Assembly: GCA_016202525.1 (NCBI GenBank)
Contig: JACQOM010000111.1
Coordinates: 1-8,339 of the forward strand
From: Chloroflexota bacterium
GTDB taxonomy: Bacteria; Chloroflexota; Dehalococcoidia; Dehalococcoidales; UBA2162
Reading direction: 5' to 3'
Length of the DNA: 8,339 bases
Shown here: positions 6,413 through 8,339 of the stretch, one piece after another
Layout of the letters: each line of letters opens with the position of its first letter
How positions within the stretch are numbered: position 1 is the first letter of the stretch
Notes under the pieces: generated by a model
Database searches by the model: none
What the model was told of the DNA's origin: nothing
What the model saw: the letters and a program-made list of their open reading frames with translations, nothing else
Position numbers and translations under genes: made by a program

Positions 6413-6457
6413 AAAACAAAAGGGCGGAAATCTACCTGTTTGTTTTCCCGCCCTTTT
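6413..6457 (-). terminator. Rho-independent terminator after clpC
   Basis: AAAAGGGCGG (6418-6427) and CCGCCCTTTT (6448-6457) form a perfect 10-bp inverted repeat. Three further A-T pairs can form inside it if C6447 is bulged. On the minus strand the hairpin runs into TTTTGTTTTG, a proper T-tract, 30-70 bases after the clpC stop. It separates clpC from the decarboxylase operon. The plus-strand side has only TTTT followed by CTG, so it is mainly a minus-strand terminator. Confidence 0.85.
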
Positions 6458-6485
6458 CTGTACTGGCTTGGTTAGTCATGGTAAT

Positions 6486-8339
6486 CTACGGTTTATCATC
6501 TCCGTCTGAGGCGCCTACCGATGCTAGCTCGGCATTAATTGGTGAGCTGATAGAAAGCTGATTGTCCTGGAGGTCTACTACGACTAAAGCGTAGGTTTCT
6601 GTCTTTATCTCACCCTCGACCGAGCCTTCCTTGTCGGCGATTGCTCTCTCTATTTCCGATTTCAGGTTCTTGGAGCATTCGGCAACCAGCGTATTGTCGG
6701 ATTTCACTTCTACTTTGCGCATTCCCTGGATTCCCTTGATGGCTTCGGTGATGGCAGATATAGTCTCTTTTGGTGCTTCTTTTAGCTTGGCTTTTACTTC
6801 AAAAATATCTTTACGGTCTCTGAATTCACCCCTGAGCAGCGAATCAGAGAGTTTATCTTCAACCATGTCCTGAATCACCCGGCGCAGCGGTCGAGCCCCG
6901 AAGACCTCATCGTAGCCCTTCTCACCCAGGAAGTCTTTGGCGGCATCGGTTACCTCAAGTTTAATTCCTTTTTCGGTTAGCTGCTTGGTAACCGTCATCA
7001 GCATCAAATCGACTATCTTGCGGATGTGTTCCTTGTTCAGTGAGTGGAAGACAATCACACCGTCAATACGGTTCAGGAATTCGGGACGGAAGGTCTTTTT
7101 TAGTTCCTCGAGTAACTTATCCTTCATCCTGTCGTAGTCTACTTTCTGAGCTTTTGCTTCATTACTACGCGAAGTAAAACCAATTGAGGTTCCCTTTCTA
7201 ATAAGCTCAGCGCCGATGTTGCTGGTCATCACAATGATGCTGTTGCGGAAATCGACCCGTCGCCCTCTCGAATCAGTCAGGTGGCCATCATCGAATATCT
7301 GCAGCAGTATGTTGAACACATCGGGGTGTGCCTTTTCTATTTCATCGAGGAGTATGCAGCAGTATGACTTGCGCCTCACTGCTTCAGTCAACTGTCCACC
7401 TTCGTCATAGCCGATATAACCTGGCGGCGCTCCGACCAACCGGGACACAGTGTGTCTCTCTTGATATTCTGACATATCGAGTCTGATTAGAGTATCTTCG
7501 CTGCCAAACATAAACTCGGCTAAAGCTCTAACCAGCTCGGTCTTACCGACGCCGGTCGGTCCCAGGAAGATGAAGTTGCCGATTGGGTGCCTGGGGTCTT
7601 TGAGTCCGGCCCGGGCCCGCCTGACTGCTTTAGCTACGGTGTTTATTGCTTCATCCTGCCCGACGATACGATTGTGCAAGGCTTCTTCCATGTGCAGCAG
7701 ACGGGTGGTCTCGTCACCGCTTAATTGCACTACCGGAATTCTGGTCCACATGCTGACTACTTCGGCAATGTGCTCCGCAGTCACTACCGGCTTCTCCTGG
7801 GCTACTGCAGTCTGCCACTGCTGTTCCAGCCCCTTTGTTTTTTCCTCTATCTGGATTTCTCGCTGGCGCAGCTCAGCCGCATAATCATACTGCTGGTTAG
7901 CCAAGGCTGCCTCTTTATCCTTGCGTATGCTGTCCTCGACCACCTTGGCTTCTTTCAAGGTGATGGGTAGCACCCGGTGTTTAATTCTGACACGTGACGC
8001 AGCTTCATCGACGAGGTCGATAGCCTTGTCCGGCAAAAAGCGGTCGGGTATATATCTGGAGGCCAGGGTAGCAGCTGCTTTCAGAGCTTCATCACTTATA
8101 GTCAGTTTATGATGCTCTTCGTAGCGTTGCTTGACGCCGCGTAAAATCTCCAGCGTTTCTTCGACGGAAGGTTCTTCTACCAGTACAGGCTGGAAGCGGC
8201 GCTCCAGGGCGGCATCACGCTCGACATGCTTGCGGTAATCATCAAGAGTTGTCGCCCCGATGCACTGTAATTCGCCTCTGGCCAACGATGGTTTGAGGAT
8301 ACTGGCGGCATCGACTGCGCCTTCAGCGGCGCCGGCGCC
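6486..8339 (-). CDS. clpC: ATP-dependent Clp protease ATPase subunit ClpC, N-terminal part outside window
   Basis: The frame is open to the right edge and gives the last 617 residues of a Hsp100 AAA+ unfoldase that feeds substrates to ClpP. The TTG at 8285-8283 is an internal Leu codon, because GAVDAASILKPSLARGELQ of the first ATPase domain reads straight through it. The N-domain and first Walker A lie outside. Visible parts, numbered within the fragment, are the D1 arginine-finger region LERRF (45-49), a UVR-like middle domain with QQYDYAAELRQREIQIE (149-165), D2 Walker A GPTGVGKT (260-267), Walker B ILLDE (329-333), the ClpP-docking tripeptide IGF (386-388), the D2 arginine finger in FLNRID (421-426) and sensor 2 GARPLRR (481-487). 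The middle domain and IGF loop point to ClpC rather than ClpB. After residue 515 the protein has about 100 residues where ordinary ClpC has roughly 20-30. Transcription ends at the hairpin just downstream. Confidence 0.97.
   Translation of the reverse strand, partial: GAGAAEGAVDAASILKPSLARGELQCIGATTLDDYRKHVERDAALERRFQPVLVEEPSVEETLEILRGVKQRYEEHHKLTISDEALKAAATLASRYIPDRFLPDKAIDLVDEAASRVRIKHRVLPITLKEAKVVEDSIRKDKEAALANQQYDYAAELRQREIQIEEKTKGLEQQWQTAVAQEKPVVTAEHIAEVVSMWTRIPVVQLSGDETTRLLHMEEALHNRIVGQDEAINTVAKAVRRARAGLKDPRHPIGNFIFLGPTGVGKTELVRALAEFMFGSEDTLIRLDMSEYQERHTVSRLVGAPPGYIGYDEGGQLTEAVRRKSYCCILLDEIEKAHPDVFNILLQIFDDGHLTDSRGRRVDFRNSIIVMTSNIGAELIRKGTSIGFTSRSNEAKAQKVDYDRMKDKLLEELKKTFRPEFLNRIDGVIVFHSLNKEHIRKIVDLMLMTVTKQLTEKGIKLEVTDAAKDFLGEKGYDEVFGARPLRRVIQDMVEDKLSDSLLRGEFRDRKDIFEVKAKLKEAPKETISAITEAIKGIQGMRKVEVKSDNTLVAECSKNLKSEIERAIADKEGSVEGEIKTETYALVVVDLQDNQLSISSPINAELASVGASDGDDKP
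6591..6794 (-). other. Extra alpha/beta module near the ClpC C-terminus
   Basis: This segment encodes about 68 residues (516-583 of the fragment) between the usual LLRGEF...KDIFEV end of D2 and a final strand pair, VVVDLQDNQLSIS. The predicted order is helix (ETISAITEAIKGIQ), strand (MRKVEVKS), strand (NTLVAEC), helix (LKSEIERAIADK) and strand (VEGEIKTE), a small helix-strand-strand-helix-strand unit. The last strand pair resembles the DVEDGEFVV hairpin that ends Bacillus ClpC, so the module may be inserted before that hairpin rather than simply appended. The fold assignment is by eye; function is unknown. Confidence 0.5.

Noticed and set aside
6384..6414. Promoter for the decarboxylase operon (TTGCCA then TATTAA)
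   Set aside because: The spacing is 19 bases and the -10 match is only four of six. A promoter is expected between the terminator and 6360, but I cannot place it with confidence.
7570..7884. 104-residue plus-strand frame opposite clpC
   Set aside because: Antisense shadow of a strongly conserved coding region; composition is low-quality and there is no ribosome site.
8283..8285. TTG as the start of ClpC
   Set aside because: The frame continues upstream to the window edge with clear ClpC D1 sequence (GAVDAASILKPS), so this codon is an internal Leu.

Overview
The window looks like ordinary chromosome from a free-living, probably anaerobic bacterium of mid GC content. The protein styles (compact QueF, RadA, ClpC with an IGF loop, a compact sodium-pump decarboxylase cluster, a chagasin-type inhibitor) and the repeated use of TTG start codons fit Chloroflexota, class Dehalococcoidia. 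That placement is inferred from general resemblance only; no marker gene here proves it.

Layout. Positions 1-159 hold the 3' end of a chagasin-like (I42) cysteine-peptidase inhibitor gene on the plus strand, followed by queF (208-618, plus), the last enzyme of preQ0-to-preQ1 synthesis for tRNA queuosine. Three minus-strand genes follow: a membrane-anchored coiled-coil protein with a transglutaminase-like domain (639-1574), the DNA repair ATPase radA (1688-3073) and a universal stress protein (3141-3611). A 192-bp divergent region (3612-3803) carries one good candidate promoter in each direction and leads into a TerC/Alx-type membrane protein (3804-4757, plus). Convergent to it is a three-gene minus-strand operon (6360 down to 4783): a 73-residue biotin carrier protein, a 48-residue gamma-type membrane subunit that is easily missed (5969-6115, TTG start), and the beta subunit of a sodium-translocating biotin-dependent decarboxylase. 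A strong rho-independent terminator (6413-6457) separates this operon from clpC, which runs off the right edge of the window (6486-8339, N-terminal part missing).

How the genes work together. The only clear multi-gene unit is the decarboxylase module. A carboxyl group carried on the biotin protein is released at the beta subunit, with sodium export, and the gamma-like peptide probably anchors or assembles the complex. The alpha (carboxyltransferase) subunit is absent, and both ends of the operon are closed within the window, so it must be encoded elsewhere. radA, the stress protein and clpC are stress or maintenance genes, but nothing shows that they are co-regulated.

Most of the window is recognisable housekeeping content. 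The less ordinary points are the missed 48-residue subunit, the alpha-less decarboxylase operon, an extra module of about 68 residues near the C-terminus of ClpC, and the membrane-anchored transglutaminase-like protein of unknown role. I found no CRISPR array, insertion sequence, tRNA, rRNA or clear riboswitch.
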